Below are positions 1 through 7,777 of a stretch of 64,000 nt of DNA, in pieces (position 1 is the stretch's first letter; each line of letters opens with the position of its first letter). Source of the DNA: Mycobacterium aquaticum. Lineage in GTDB: Bacteria > Actinomycetota > Actinomycetes > Mycobacteriales > Mycobacteriaceae. Under the pieces are notes generated by a model. It was not told where the DNA came from, ran no database searches, and saw only the letters and a list, made by a program, of their open reading frames with translations. Made by a program: the position numbers and the translations under genes. The stretch spans positions 84,564 to 148,563 of the forward strand of contig NZ_MVHF01000012.1 of the NCBI RefSeq assembly GCF_002086485.1, written 5' to 3'.

Positions 1-171
1 GGTCAGGATGACCCGCAAGCCGGGCCGTTCGGTGATCCCGCGGAGGAAGCGGGCGAGACCCTCATCAGTTTCGCCTCCGACCTCTCGCCAAGCGTCCGGC
101 TGCTGGCCGATCTCGAGAATCGTTGCGCCACCCTCTTCTTGGGCGGGAACTTGAATTTGTGAGCTAGTCAT
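1..171 (-). CDS. SIS-domain sugar-phosphate isomerase/deaminase (AgaS-like), N-terminal fragment
   Basis: Only the first 57 codons lie inside the window; the gene runs off the left edge. The ATG at 171 overlaps the stop of the GatZ-like gene by 8 nt, so the two are co-transcribed. The visible N-terminus has a D-A-W-R-E-V stretch followed by L-R-V-I-L-T at the edge, where AgaS-type ketose/aldose isomerases continue into the G-A-G-T-S loop of the SIS fold; that loop itself is outside the window. In known tagatose/galactosamine pathways AgaS converts amino sugar phosphates to the ketose phosphate that feeds the GatY/KbaY aldolase. The neighbouring aldolase genes support this reading, but the substrate is inferred. 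Confidence 0.6.
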   Translation of the reverse strand, partial: MTSSQIQVPAQEEGGATILEIGQQPDAWREVGGETDEGLARFLRGITERPGLRVILT

Positions 172-1499
172 CGGTATCTCCGGTGGTCAAGGGTTGTGCG
201 GTACGGCAGGCATCGGCGTAGGGCCGCAAGGCGTCGCGTATTCGGTCGATCACCAACGCCTGCGCGGTGGGCGCCAGCTCGCCGGTTCGGATTCGTTCGT
301 ACTGGGTCGGCAGGAACTGGCTGATGAGGGGCATGGGGATACCACTGCGGTCGAGGTTGGCCAGCAATGTGTTTCGGGCGGTCTCCACCTCGTCGTCGGC
401 CCAGTAGTAGCGGAGCCGATCGCTGTAGCTGTACCGGCGAGCGGTGCGCTGGGTGACCGGGTCACCTTCGTAGTAGGCCTGCCAGTGCGCTGGCTCGGCG
501 AGCATCCTGCGTTCGACGACATCGACGAGGTTTGACCGGGCCGGCCGCGCGACGAGCTCGTCTTCGACGTGCGCCAGCGCGAAGAGCGCCTCGCGCATCG
601 CGAAGGTGAGCAGGTCCGACTTTGAGTATCGCCCAATGATCCTCCACCAGCTCCCGCAGCTGTGCCGGGCGTTGATAGTCGGTGGAATGCGCCTCGAAGA
701 CGAGGTGGTCTTCGCCATCGAGGACGTGGCGCAGTTCGGTGGTCGCGTCGCGCTGGTAGTCGATGACGTTCAGATGATCGAATTCCACACCGGGTTGCAC
801 CACGAGGGCGACGACCCGCGGCCACACATGCTCCAGTGCCGCCTCCGCGAAGGCCGACCGGTGCGCCGCGATGGTGCGCAGGGCTCGTTCGGCAGGCGTC
901 GGGGTGAGCCGGCTCAGGGTTTCGTGCGCTCCACCGGGTACCGGTACCTCTGTGCCGATGACGTACACCGGGCCGTCGCGCCCTGCGCGGTGCGCGGCAT
1001 CCTCGGCGACCCGCATCAACCGTGCAGTGCGGGCCGCCACCACCTCATCGGAGAGGACCGTCGGGTCGTCCGCGCAGGACATGCTGCAGTCGATGTGGAT
1101 CTTGCTGTACCCGGCCTCGACATACGCGGCGATCAGGACATCCGCTTTTTCCATTGCCGTGCAGGCATTCTCGTGCTGCCACCGGTTGGGCCCCAGGTGG
1201 TCTCCGCCGAGCACGACGCGGTCGCGCGGAAACCCGTACTCATCGGCGATGCCCAACACGAGGTCACGGAATTCTGCCGGGCGCAGACCGGTGTAGCCAC
1301 CGAACTGGTCGACCTGATTCGACGTGGCTTCGATGAGCACATAACTATGGTCGGCGGTGGCCTGGGTCAGAGCCGCCGCCACTACCGTCGGATGCGCCGA
1401 GCACACGGAGTAGACGCCGACGGATTCACCGCTCTTGTGTCCTCGGATTGTTCGAGCGATCCGGTTGTCCGGCAATGTGTTCGGGTGGATATCGGTCAT
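164..1499 (-). pseudogene. Frameshifted GatZ/KbaZ-like tagatose-bisphosphate aldolase subunit
   Basis: The ATG at 1499 overlaps the stop of the upstream aldolase gene (ATGA). The first part reads as a GatZ/KbaZ family protein (C-S-A-H-P-T-V near the start, G-G-D-H-L-G-P-N, I-H-I-D-C-S-M-S, then A-I-L-K-V-G-P-A). At about 605-617 the frame breaks, and the family's continuation (L-T-F-A-M-R-E-A-L-F-A-L) resumes one frame over and runs to a TAG at 164. Restoring two bases at the Pro-Ala-Leu-Thr codons would rebuild one protein of about 445 residues, the expected size. GatZ/KbaZ subunits are non-catalytic partners needed for full activity and stability of the class II aldolase. Either the gene is disrupted or the sequence has a local error. 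Confidence 0.8.
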
Positions 1500-2383
1500 C
1501 GCGTCTGCGCCTCCCCTGCGATCACGGCCTGCCGCGACGATCCGACGGCCCGACACAGTTCGGCCACCGTGTCGCCGATCGCCTGACGGCCGGCCTTCAG
1601 GTACCCGCGCGGGTCGGTCACGGCAGCGTCGGCGGCGAGCACGTCTCGTACAGCACCGGTCAAGGCGACGTTGAGCGCGGTTCCGATGTTGACCTTGCGG
1701 ATGCCCGCATCCACGGCCTGCCGGAGCTGGCTGTGCGGAACTCCGGAAGAGCCGTGCAGGACAAGAGGAATCGGTACCCGCTCGGCCAGCTCGTTGATCA
1801 GGGCGAGGTCGAGACGGGCATCGCGGACTGTCATCGCATGCGTGCTGCCCACGGCCACCGCGAGGCCGTCGACGCCGGTCTGCGCGGCGAACTCCGCCGC
1901 TTCGTCGGGGTCGGTCCGAGCCCCCGAGGCGTGCGCATCACCCTTGCCGCCGATCTCACCGAGCTCGGCCTCGACCCACAGGCCTGCCTGGTGCGCGGCT
2001 GTGGCGAAGGACCGGGTGCGATCGACATTGTCCTGATACGGCAGCTGGGCGGCGTCGACCATGATCGATGTGATGCCCAGCGCTGCAGCGCTGGCGATGG
2101 CATCGTCGAGCAGAGCCGTATCGCGAAAATGGTCCAGGTGCACAGCGATTGGCACCACACTGCCCTCGGCGATGCGGGCGCACGCCGAGGCCACCGGCAC
2201 GATGCGGCCGCCGTGGAAGCGCACGGTGTTCTCGCTGATCTGCATGATGACCGCGGCGCCCGCGTGTTCGGCTCCGGCCGCGATGCCCTCGGCATGCTCG
2301 ATGGTGATGACGTTGAACGCCAGGACAACCGAGCGCGCGGCGGTCGCGGATGCAATGAGATCGGTGGTGGCGGCCAGGGTCAC
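1496..2383 (-). CDS. Class II fructose/tagatose-bisphosphate aldolase family protein (GatY/KbaY-like)
   Basis: This 295-residue protein has the zinc-dependent class II aldolase fold: H-L-D-H at 82-85, E-L-G-E-I-G-G at about 140-146, a G-S-T-H at 179-182 and L-H-G-S-S-G from 209. H85, H182 and H210 correspond to the zinc-binding histidines of KbaY/GatY. It would cleave a ketose 1,6-bisphosphate such as tagatose 1,6-bisphosphate to DHAP and glyceraldehyde 3-phosphate. It is the first gene of a minus-strand operon with the GatZ-like and SIS genes and is divergent from a DeoR regulator. The start is GTG at 2383; in-frame sequence upstream meets a stop without another good start. The exact sugar cannot be decided from sequence. 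Confidence 0.85.
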   Translation of the reverse strand: MTLAATTDLIASATAARSVVLAFNVITIEHAEGIAAGAEHAGAAVIMQISENTVRFHGGRIVPVASACARIAEGSVVPIAVHLDHFRDTALLDDAIASAAALGITSIMVDAAQLPYQDNVDRTRSFATAAHQAGLWVEAELGEIGGKGDAHASGARTDPDEAAEFAAQTGVDGLAVAVGSTHAMTVRDARLDLALINELAERVPIPLVLHGSSGVPHSQLRQAVDAGIRKVNIGTALNVALTGAVRDVLAADAAVTDPRGYLKAGRQAIGDTVAELCRAVGSSRQAVIAGEAQTR

Positions 2384-2457
2384 GAGGCCACCCGTGATGG
2401 TGGGAGGGTGCTGTCGAACATTCGTCGATCATGAAAAGCTCGCTCAATACGCGCAAT

Positions 2458-2489
2458 ACTGATCCACAAAACGATCAGTAAAACTGATT
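2458..2489. promoter_or_regulatory. Candidate DeoR operator: three ACTGAT(C/T) half-sites
   Basis: Between the divergent aldolase and DeoR genes lie ACTGATC (2458-2464), GATCAGT (2473-2479) and ACTGATT (2483-2489). The second and third form an inverted repeat around AAA. DeoR-family proteins usually bind repeated half-sites between themselves and the operon they control, so this is a likely autoregulatory and operon-repressing site. Binding is inferred. Confidence 0.55.
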
Positions 2490-2520
2490 GTCTCTACCGT
2501 CAGCCCAGGGAGCCACACCG

Positions 2521-3309
2521 ATGTCGATCAAACGCACCGACCGAATGCGCGAAGTGCTTTCGCTTCTGCGGGACCGTGGCGAAGTGGCCTCGCAGGTACT
2601 GTGCACCGAGCTGCGAGTGTCTGCTGCGACACTTCGCCGCGATCTCAGCGAACTCGAGGACCAGGGTCTTCTGGTGCGCACGCATGGCGGAGCGCGCGCG
2701 CTCGACCCCAGCGGCAGCGAGATCCCGGTGCGGCTTCGTGATCACCGGATGGTCGCGATCAAACGCCGGATCGCCCAGCATGCGGCCGCACTTGTGCCGG
2801 CGGGCCAGCAGTCGGTCGCATTGACGGGGGGCATCACCACGGGCGAGGTGGCCCGCGCGCTGAAGGGACGCCCGCAGATGACGGTGGTCACCAACTCGCT
2901 CACCATCGCCGCCGACTGCGCCGTAGATGCGCACATGAAGGTGATCATGACTGGCGGCCTGGTGCGGTCGAATTCCCTTGAGGCCGTTGGTCCTATGTCA
3001 GAGCACGCGTTTCAGGTCATCACCGTGGGCACCGCGATTCTCGGTGCCGACGGCATGTCGGCCGAAGTGGGTGCGACGACATTCGACGAGGCGGAGGCCC
3101 GCACGGCCATCGCGATGGCGACCAATGCTCAACGTGTCGTGGTAGCCGTCGACGGTTCGAAGATCGGCAAGGTGACACTGGCAAAGATGGTGGCGCTCAA
3201 CCAGATCGATCACCTGGTGACCGATTCCACGGCCGATGCCGAACAGTTGCGGCTCATCGCGGCTGCGGGAGTGGACGTGCACGTTGTGGAGGTCGGCGAC
3301 AGCTTCTGA
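2521..3309 (+). CDS. DeoR/GlpR family sugar-phosphate-responsive repressor
   Basis: The 262-residue protein has an N-terminal DeoR winged helix (about 5-58, with V-S-A-A-T-L-R-R-D-L as recognition helix and the following T-H-G-G wing) and a C-terminal DeoRC sugar-phosphate sensor domain (T-G-G loop near 100 and G-A-D-G-M-S near 180). I chose the ATG at 2521 because AGGGAG sits 8 nt upstream; a TTG at 2488 in the same frame would add 11 residues and lacks such a site. It is divergent from the aldolase operon and probably represses it until a pathway sugar phosphate accumulates. Its stop lies 5 nt from the convergent MocR gene. Confidence 0.88.
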   Translation: MSIKRTDRMREVLSLLRDRGEVASQVLCTELRVSAATLRRDLSELEDQGLLVRTHGGARALDPSGSEIPVRLRDHRMVAIKRRIAQHAAALVPAGQQSVALTGGITTGEVARALKGRPQMTVVTNSLTIAADCAVDAHMKVIMTGGLVRSNSLEAVGPMSEHAFQVITVGTAILGADGMSAEVGATTFDEAEARTAIAMATNAQRVVVAVDGSKIGKVTLAKMVALNQIDHLVTDSTADAEQLRLIAAAGVDVHVVEVGDSF

Positions 3310-3314
3310 CGTCG

Positions 3315-4721
3315 TCACCGCAGGACGCGTGCGATGGTCCCACCGGCTGCCCGCAACCGGTCCGGGGTGTGTGAGGCGTAGCCCAGCACGAGCCCTGGTG
3401 GCCCCGGCAGCCGCCGATGCCACGACAACGGGTGCACCAGAACACCGGCTGCACGCAACTCGTCGGCCAGCGCCACGTCATCGGTACCGGCTGGCAGCGT
3501 GACCAACAGGTGCAGCCCCGCGGCCACCCCGGTGACCGTTGCCGCAGGCAACGCGCCGGACAGGCTCTGCAGCAGGGCATCTCGTCTGGCCCGGTGCCTG
3601 GCCCGGACCAGCCTGACATGCCGGTCGTACTCCCCCGATTCGAGCAGCCGCGCCAACACCAGCTGCGGCACAGTGGGGCTGCCCAGATCGGTGGCATGTT
3701 TGGCGGCCACCAGCTCGGCGAAGCGGCTGCGCGGCGGCACCAGCCATCCCAGCCGCAGCGCGGGCGCCAGGCTCTTCGAGGTGCTGCCGGTGTAGGCGAT
3801 GCGGTCCGGCGCGGTCGGGTGCAGAGCGGGGACAGGCGCGCGGTCATAGCGATATTCGGCGTCGTAGTCGTCCTCGATGATCAAGGCGCCATCCCACGCC
3901 AGCAGTTCCCGCCGTCGCTGGGGAGCCAGCACCACGCCTGTCGGGAACTGGTGCGCCGGCGTCAGGAAGGCCACTGCGGCACCGGAGTTGGTGAGCGCGT
4001 CCACGCGGATGCCGTCGTCGTCGACCGGCACCGGCACCGCGCGCAAGCCCCAGTATTCGAGTTCTTCGACGGCACCGCGCGAGCCGGGATCCTCGACCGC
4101 GATTTCCTCGGTTCCCTCCCGGTGCAGCTGCTGGGCGAGCAAAGCCATGGACTGCGCCACTCCGGCGACGACGAGGATGTCCTCGGGGTCGACCCGGAGT
4201 CCGCGTGTGCGTCCCAGCCAGGGAGCCAGCGCGGCGCGCAGTCGCGGGTGCCCGCGAGGGTCTCCGTAGCCGAGGTCTTCGGGCGCGGCCTCGGCCAGCA
4301 CGGCGCGTTCGGCGCGCAGCCACGTGCTGCGCGGGAACGCCGAGAGATCAGGCACGCCTGGCGAGAGGTCGATGCCCTCGGCGAGGGTCAACCGCGGGTG
4401 CGGAAGTCTGTGCGTCTCGAAGCGAGGTGCGGCCCGCGCCGACGACCGGTCCGGCCGGGCGAGCACCACGGTCCCGCCGCCGGAGCGCCCGCTGACCAGA
4501 CCTTCGTCGGTGAGCCTGCGGTATGCCTCGACCACCACGCCACGCGAGACCCCCAGCTCGCCGGCCAGCACGCGGGTGGCGGGCAATCGGATGCCGGCCA
4601 CGAGCCTGCCATCGGAAATCGCGGCACGGAACGCATCGGTGAGCCACGCGGTGAGACCACGGCCCGGTGCGGTCGCTGGGTCGAGCTGAAGGAAATCTGC
4701 CCCGAAAGAAGCTTGGTCCAC
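3315..4721 (-). CDS. MocR/PdxR family regulator (GntR HTH fused to aminotransferase fold)
   Basis: The protein has an N-terminal GntR winged helix (about 20-85) and a C-terminal fold-type I aminotransferase-like domain. E-D-D-Y-D-A-E-Y at about 283-290 and the PLP lysine in S-T-S-K (K317) are present. MocR proteins bind PLP or an aldimine and act as regulators, not as transaminases. I prefer the GTG at 4721: an ATG at 4772 would add 17 residues but would leave only 6 nt to the divergent transporter and put the probable operator inside the coding region. It is divergent from an EamA exporter, the common arrangement for MocR controlling an amino acid or vitamin exporter. The start remains uncertain. 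Confidence 0.85.
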   Translation of the reverse strand: MDQASFGADFLQLDPATAPGRGLTAWLTDAFRAAISDGRLVAGIRLPATRVLAGELGVSRGVVVEAYRRLTDEGLVSGRSGGGTVVLARPDRSSARAAPRFETHRLPHPRLTLAEGIDLSPGVPDLSAFPRSTWLRAERAVLAEAAPEDLGYGDPRGHPRLRAALAPWLGRTRGLRVDPEDILVVAGVAQSMALLAQQLHREGTEEIAVEDPGSRGAVEELEYWGLRAVPVPVDDDGIRVDALTNSGAAVAFLTPAHQFPTGVVLAPQRRRELLAWDGALIIEDDYDAEYRYDRAPVPALHPTAPDRIAYTGSTSKSLAPALRLGWLVPPRSRFAELVAAKHATDLGSPTVPQLVLARLLESGEYDRHVRLVRARHRARRDALLQSLSGALPAATVTGVAAGLHLLVTLPAGTDDVALADELRAAGVLVHPLSWHRRLPGPPGLVLGYASHTPDRLRAAGGTIARVLR

Positions 4722-4756
4722 CAAATGTGTCCATTCTTGGTGCTGTTTGTTGGACC
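4715..4756. promoter_or_regulatory. Candidate MocR operator with GGTCC/GGACC half-sites
   Basis: GGTCC at 4715-4719 and GGACC at 4752-4756 face each other inside longer imperfect arms (TTGGTCCACCAAA and TTTGTTGGACCA) between the MocR gene and the exporter. The second MocR of this window has the same half-site in its control region (59316-59332). Assignment to MocR is inferred from position and this recurrence. Confidence 0.4.
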
Positions 4757-4778
4757 ATGATTCAGCCAGCATGGGCTC

Positions 4779-6053
4779 ATGTCCAGCACCACCCGCGCAG
4801 CACTCTGCGGCGCCCTCGGTATGACGTTCGTCGGCGGCAGCGTCGCGGTCTCGGGGATGCTCGCCGGCGCTCCGTCGCTCACCGCTCAAGCACTCCGGTA
4901 CGCGCTGGCGTGCGCCTTGTTGCTCGGCTGGACCCGGCTGACCGGCCGGCGCGTGCGGCGTCCGCGAGGCAACGAATGGCTGTGGCTCGCAGGCATCACG
5001 ACGAGCGGGTTGGTGCTGTTCAACGTCGCACTCGTACACGGCGCGCGGCATGCCGAACCGGCCGTGCTGGCGGTTGCCGTCGCCTGTGTGCCGGTGGCGT
5101 TGGCGACGATCGGTCCCGTACTCGAGGGGCGACGGCCGACCAGCCGCCTGTTCGCCGCCGCCCTGGTGGTGAGCGCGGGGGCCGTCGTCGTCGAGGGACT
5201 CGGCGACGCGGATCCGACAGGCCTGTTGTGGGCGCTCGTCGTCTTCGCATGCGAGGCTGGATTCACCTTGCTCGCGGTGCCGGTCCTCGGCTCACTCGGC
5301 CCTGCCGGGGTGTCGGTGCACACCACGTGGATGGCCGCAGCCATGTTCGGCATTCTCGGGCTGAGCACCGAAGGTTGGCGTGCGGCAACCACATTCGATG
5401 TCCGAGAGCTCCTCGCCATCGGTTACCTTGCGGTGGGCGTCACCGCGCTGGCGTTCATCCTGTGGTACACGTGTGTGGGCCGGTTGGGCGCCGGGCGCGC
5501 CGGTCTGCTGACCGGGGTGGCGCCGGTCGCCGCGGCGGTGATCGGCATCCCTGTCACCGGATCGTTGCCCACGGTCCCCGTGTGGGCCGGCGTCGCGCTG
5601 ATCGCATGCGGGCTGGCCGCTGGGCTGGGTGCCAGGCCACGACCGGATCCCGAAACCTCACTGAGCAGGCCACGCGCCGGTACTGCCGGGCTGGAGAACC
5701 TCCAGTGCCGCATCGATGTTCGGCACAATGGTCTCGCCGTATCCGCCGACCAGATGCCCCAGGGCGCGGGCGATGTGCGGCCCGACCGCCGCGGCCGCCA
5801 GGGCCTCTTCGGCGATGACGATGCCGTTGACAACATGGGCGGTGTGCAGCCGCCCGTCGCGTCCCAGTTCGTAACGCCAGTCGGCGATCTGGACCCGCTC
5901 CGGAGCCGACCGGAACATGCCCCGCTGCGCCGGCGTGTGCACCACGCCGGGCACCCCGGCGAACACCGTCACGACGAGTCCGACCCCGCCCGGCCCATCG
6001 AGCGCGGCCGCGATCGTCCGGCTGACCCGCTGCGGGTCGAAGGCGCTCACTAG
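4779..6053 (+). CDS. EamA/RhtA-type drug-metabolite exporter with aberrant C-terminal tail
   Basis: Residues 1-290 form a ten-helix EamA (DMT superfamily) exporter, with paired EamA repeats starting near residue 5 and residue 145. These inner-membrane proteins export amino acids or other small metabolites. The typical protein ends near residue 295. Here the frame stays open for a further 130 residues, up to 6053, entirely antisense to the gene at 5658-6050; the tail is Arg/Pro/His-rich and unlike a membrane protein. A TGA at 5662-5664 in the next frame would give a normal length and a clean convergent end, so a small indel near 5640 is likely. The MocR gene at 4721 is divergent and probably controls it. 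Confidence 0.7.
   Translation: MSSTTRAALCGALGMTFVGGSVAVSGMLAGAPSLTAQALRYALACALLLGWTRLTGRRVRRPRGNEWLWLAGITTSGLVLFNVALVHGARHAEPAVLAVAVACVPVALATIGPVLEGRRPTSRLFAAALVVSAGAVVVEGLGDADPTGLLWALVVFACEAGFTLLAVPVLGSLGPAGVSVHTTWMAAAMFGILGLSTEGWRAATTFDVRELLAIGYLAVGVTALAFILWYTCVGRLGAGRAGLLTGVAPVAAAVIGIPVTGSLPTVPVWAGVALIACGLAAGLGARPRPDPETSLSRPRAGTAGLENLQCRIDVRHNGLAVSADQMPQGAGDVRPDRRGRQGLFGDDDAVDNMGGVQPPVASQFVTPVGDLDPLRSRPEHAPLRRRVHHAGHPGEHRHDESDPARPIERGRDRPADPLRVEGAH
5658..6050 (-). CDS. Conserved hypothetical protein, 130 aa (DUF5073-like)
   Basis: This soluble 130-residue protein has no signal peptide or membrane segment. It alternates strands and helices (V-V-T-V-F-A-G-V-P-G-V-V-H-T-P, then I-A-D-W-R-Y-E-L-G-R-D-G-R). 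I recall a mycobacterial family (DUF5073) of this size and pattern, but I could not verify the match. It starts at GTG 6050, sharing one base with the stop of the YbjQ-like gene (TAGTG), so translation is probably coupled. Function unknown. It overlaps on the opposite strand the read-through tail of the EamA gene, which I believe is not genuine coding. Confidence 0.65.
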   Translation of the reverse strand: MSAFDPQRVSRTIAAALDGPGGVGLVVTVFAGVPGVVHTPAQRGMFRSAPERVQIADWRYELGRDGRLHTAHVVNGIVIAEEALAAAAVGPHIARALGHLVGGYGETIVPNIDAALEVLQPGSTGAWPAQ

Positions 6054-6859
6054 CCGCTCATCGGCAGGACGAACGACGGTTCGATGGCTTCACCGGATCC
6101 GGTCTGGCGCACCGCGGTGCCCGCGGCATAGAACTCCAGCGTGTGAAAGCCCCAGCAATAGTTGTCCACCGCGGTGAACACCCCGACCACCCCTTTCGCA
6201 CCGTCGCGTTCGGCCTCGGCCTGCATGCGCGACATCGCCAGTTCCCGGGCCTGGTAGTTGCCGTGGGTCCACTGCGGCATCTCGACGTTCTGCCCGATCT
6301 GGCGCATGGTCTGCAGGAAGCCCTGGGCCGCGACGTGGAAGACACAGTTGCCCATGACGAACGCGACCGGCGCCCACCCGGCCCGTAACAGCGTGATGAG
6401 GTCCTGCCCCGAAAGATGACTGCTGAACGCCTGGCCGTTGGGACGGCGGAACGCGCCCGGCTGTGCGGCGTAGCGCACCGCGGTCCCGACGGCGATGAAT
6501 TCCAGGTGCTCCCCCGACTCGCCGTGCGCGCGCCAGTACAGTTCGACACCGACCACGCCGTCGGCGCCGACGTTGTCGGCCTCAGCTTGCATGCGCGCCA
6601 TGGCATTCCAGCGGGCACGGTAGGTCGCCTCGGTGAGCACGGTCAGCTCCATCTGCTGCCGCAGCCCGCTGAATTGGAAGCCCACGTGATAGACCGAAAC
6701 ACCCATCACGAGGTCGATGGGTTCGAATCCGGCCCCGTGCAGCAGGACGAATTCGTTGACCGTCAGATCGGAGGTGAAGATGCGGTCGGCGTGCGACAGC
6801 CGTTCACCGGCGACGGGGTCGAGGGGGTTGGGTTGCATGCCCCAATCGTCGTGCTCCAC
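6050..6859 (-). CDS. Protein with two YbjQ-like (heavy-metal-binding-type) domains
   Basis: The 269-residue protein contains two copies of a domain resembling the YbjQ family (UPF0145/DUF74). In each, a G-V-x-V-Y-H-V or G-N-C-V-F-H-V segment is followed by a helix with A-R-x-x-A-x-x-R-M-Q-A-E-A and then G-A-x-G-V-V-G-V. Copies lie at about 35-130 and 155-255. The family is named for a proposed metal-binding role that is not well proven. The start is GTG at 6859 or, equally possible, ATG at 6838, seven codons in. It is coupled to the downstream 130-aa gene. No function can be given beyond the domain. Confidence 0.7.
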   Translation of the reverse strand: MEHDDWGMQPNPLDPVAGERLSHADRIFTSDLTVNEFVLLHGAGFEPIDLVMGVSVYHVGFQFSGLRQQMELTVLTEATYRARWNAMARMQAEADNVGADGVVGVELYWRAHGESGEHLEFIAVGTAVRYAAQPGAFRRPNGQAFSSHLSGQDLITLLRAGWAPVAFVMGNCVFHVAAQGFLQTMRQIGQNVEMPQWTHGNYQARELAMSRMQAEAERDGAKGVVGVFTAVDNYCWGFHTLEFYAAGTAVRQTGSGEAIEPSFVLPMSG

Positions 6860-6921
6860 CGGGTCCCGCGCATGCGGATTGGCCTGGCCGGAACCGACGT
6901 ACAGCTAACTCACAGAACCGC

Positions 6922-7767
6922 TCAGCGGAATACGACGGTGCTGTGGCCGTTGAGCAGGACCCGGCTTTGGCAGTGCCAGCGCACGGCCCGGGCCAGTGCC
7001 AGCGCCTCGGCATCGCGACCCACGGTGGCCAGGGCGCGCTCGTCGTAGGTGTGATCGATGCGGATCACCTCCTGCTCGATGATCGGCCCCTCGTCGAGTT
7101 CGGGAGTCACGTAGTGCGCCGTGGCCCCCACCAGTTTGACGCCACGTTGGAACGCCTGCTGATACGGCCGTGCGCCTTTGAAACCCGGCAGGAACGAATG
7201 GTGGATGTTGATGGCGCGCCCGTAGAGCGCGGTGCAGGCCTCGTCGGAGAGCACCTGCATGTAGCGGGCCAGCACCACCAGGTCTATGTCCAGATCGTCG
7301 ACGAGTTCGAGCAATTGGGCCTCGGCATGCGGTTTGTTCTCCGCGGTGACGGGGATGCGGTAGAACGGCAGCCCCGCCGCCTCGGCCATGGACCGCAGGT
7401 CGTCGTGGTTGGACACCACGGCCGCCAGCTCACCGTCGAGAGTGCCTGAGCGCCACCGGAACACCAGGTCGTTGAGGCAGTGTCCCTGCTTGGACACCAT
7501 GACGAGCACCCGCGGCACCCGGTTGCCCCTGATCGTGAACGACATGCCGAATTCTTCTGCGGTGGTGGCGAACTCGTTGATCAGCTGATCCTCGGTGCAG
7601 TCTCCATCGACCTGGAAGGCCGTCCGCAGGTAGAGCTGACCGCGCACCGCGTCGTCGAACTGCTGATGCTCGACTATGTCGCCCTGGTGCTGGAACAGAA
7701 ATCGAGTGATGGCGTGGACGATGCCCGGCCGCTGCGGGCAGGTCAGGGTCAGGGTGAAGATGTTCAC
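6922..7767 (-). CDS. purU: Formyltetrahydrofolate deformylase
   Basis: PurU hydrolyses 10-formyl-tetrahydrofolate to formate and free THF. The 281-residue protein has an N-terminal ACT domain (3-80) and a formyltransferase fold (85-281) with the catalytic set N187 and H189 in I-N-I-H-H-S-F-L-P and D225 in T-P-E-L-D-E-G-P. The length matches E. coli PurU. I chose the GTG at 7767 because AGAGGCGA lies just upstream and the protein then begins directly in the first ACT strand. It starts 10 nt after the sdaA stop, so the two form an operon. In this locus it would relieve the surplus of folate-bound C1 units made by sarcosine oxidation. Confidence 0.95.
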   Translation of the reverse strand: MNIFTLTLTCPQRPGIVHAITRFLFQHQGDIVEHQQFDDAVRGQLYLRTAFQVDGDCTEDQLINEFATTAEEFGMSFTIRGNRVPRVLVMVSKQGHCLNDLVFRWRSGTLDGELAAVVSNHDDLRSMAEAAGLPFYRIPVTAENKPHAEAQLLELVDDLDIDLVVLARYMQVLSDEACTALYGRAINIHHSFLPGFKGARPYQQAFQRGVKLVGATAHYVTPELDEGPIIEQEVIRIDHTYDERALATVGRDAEALALARAVRWHCQSRVLLNGHSTVVFR

Positions 7768-7777
7768 TGCTCGCCTC

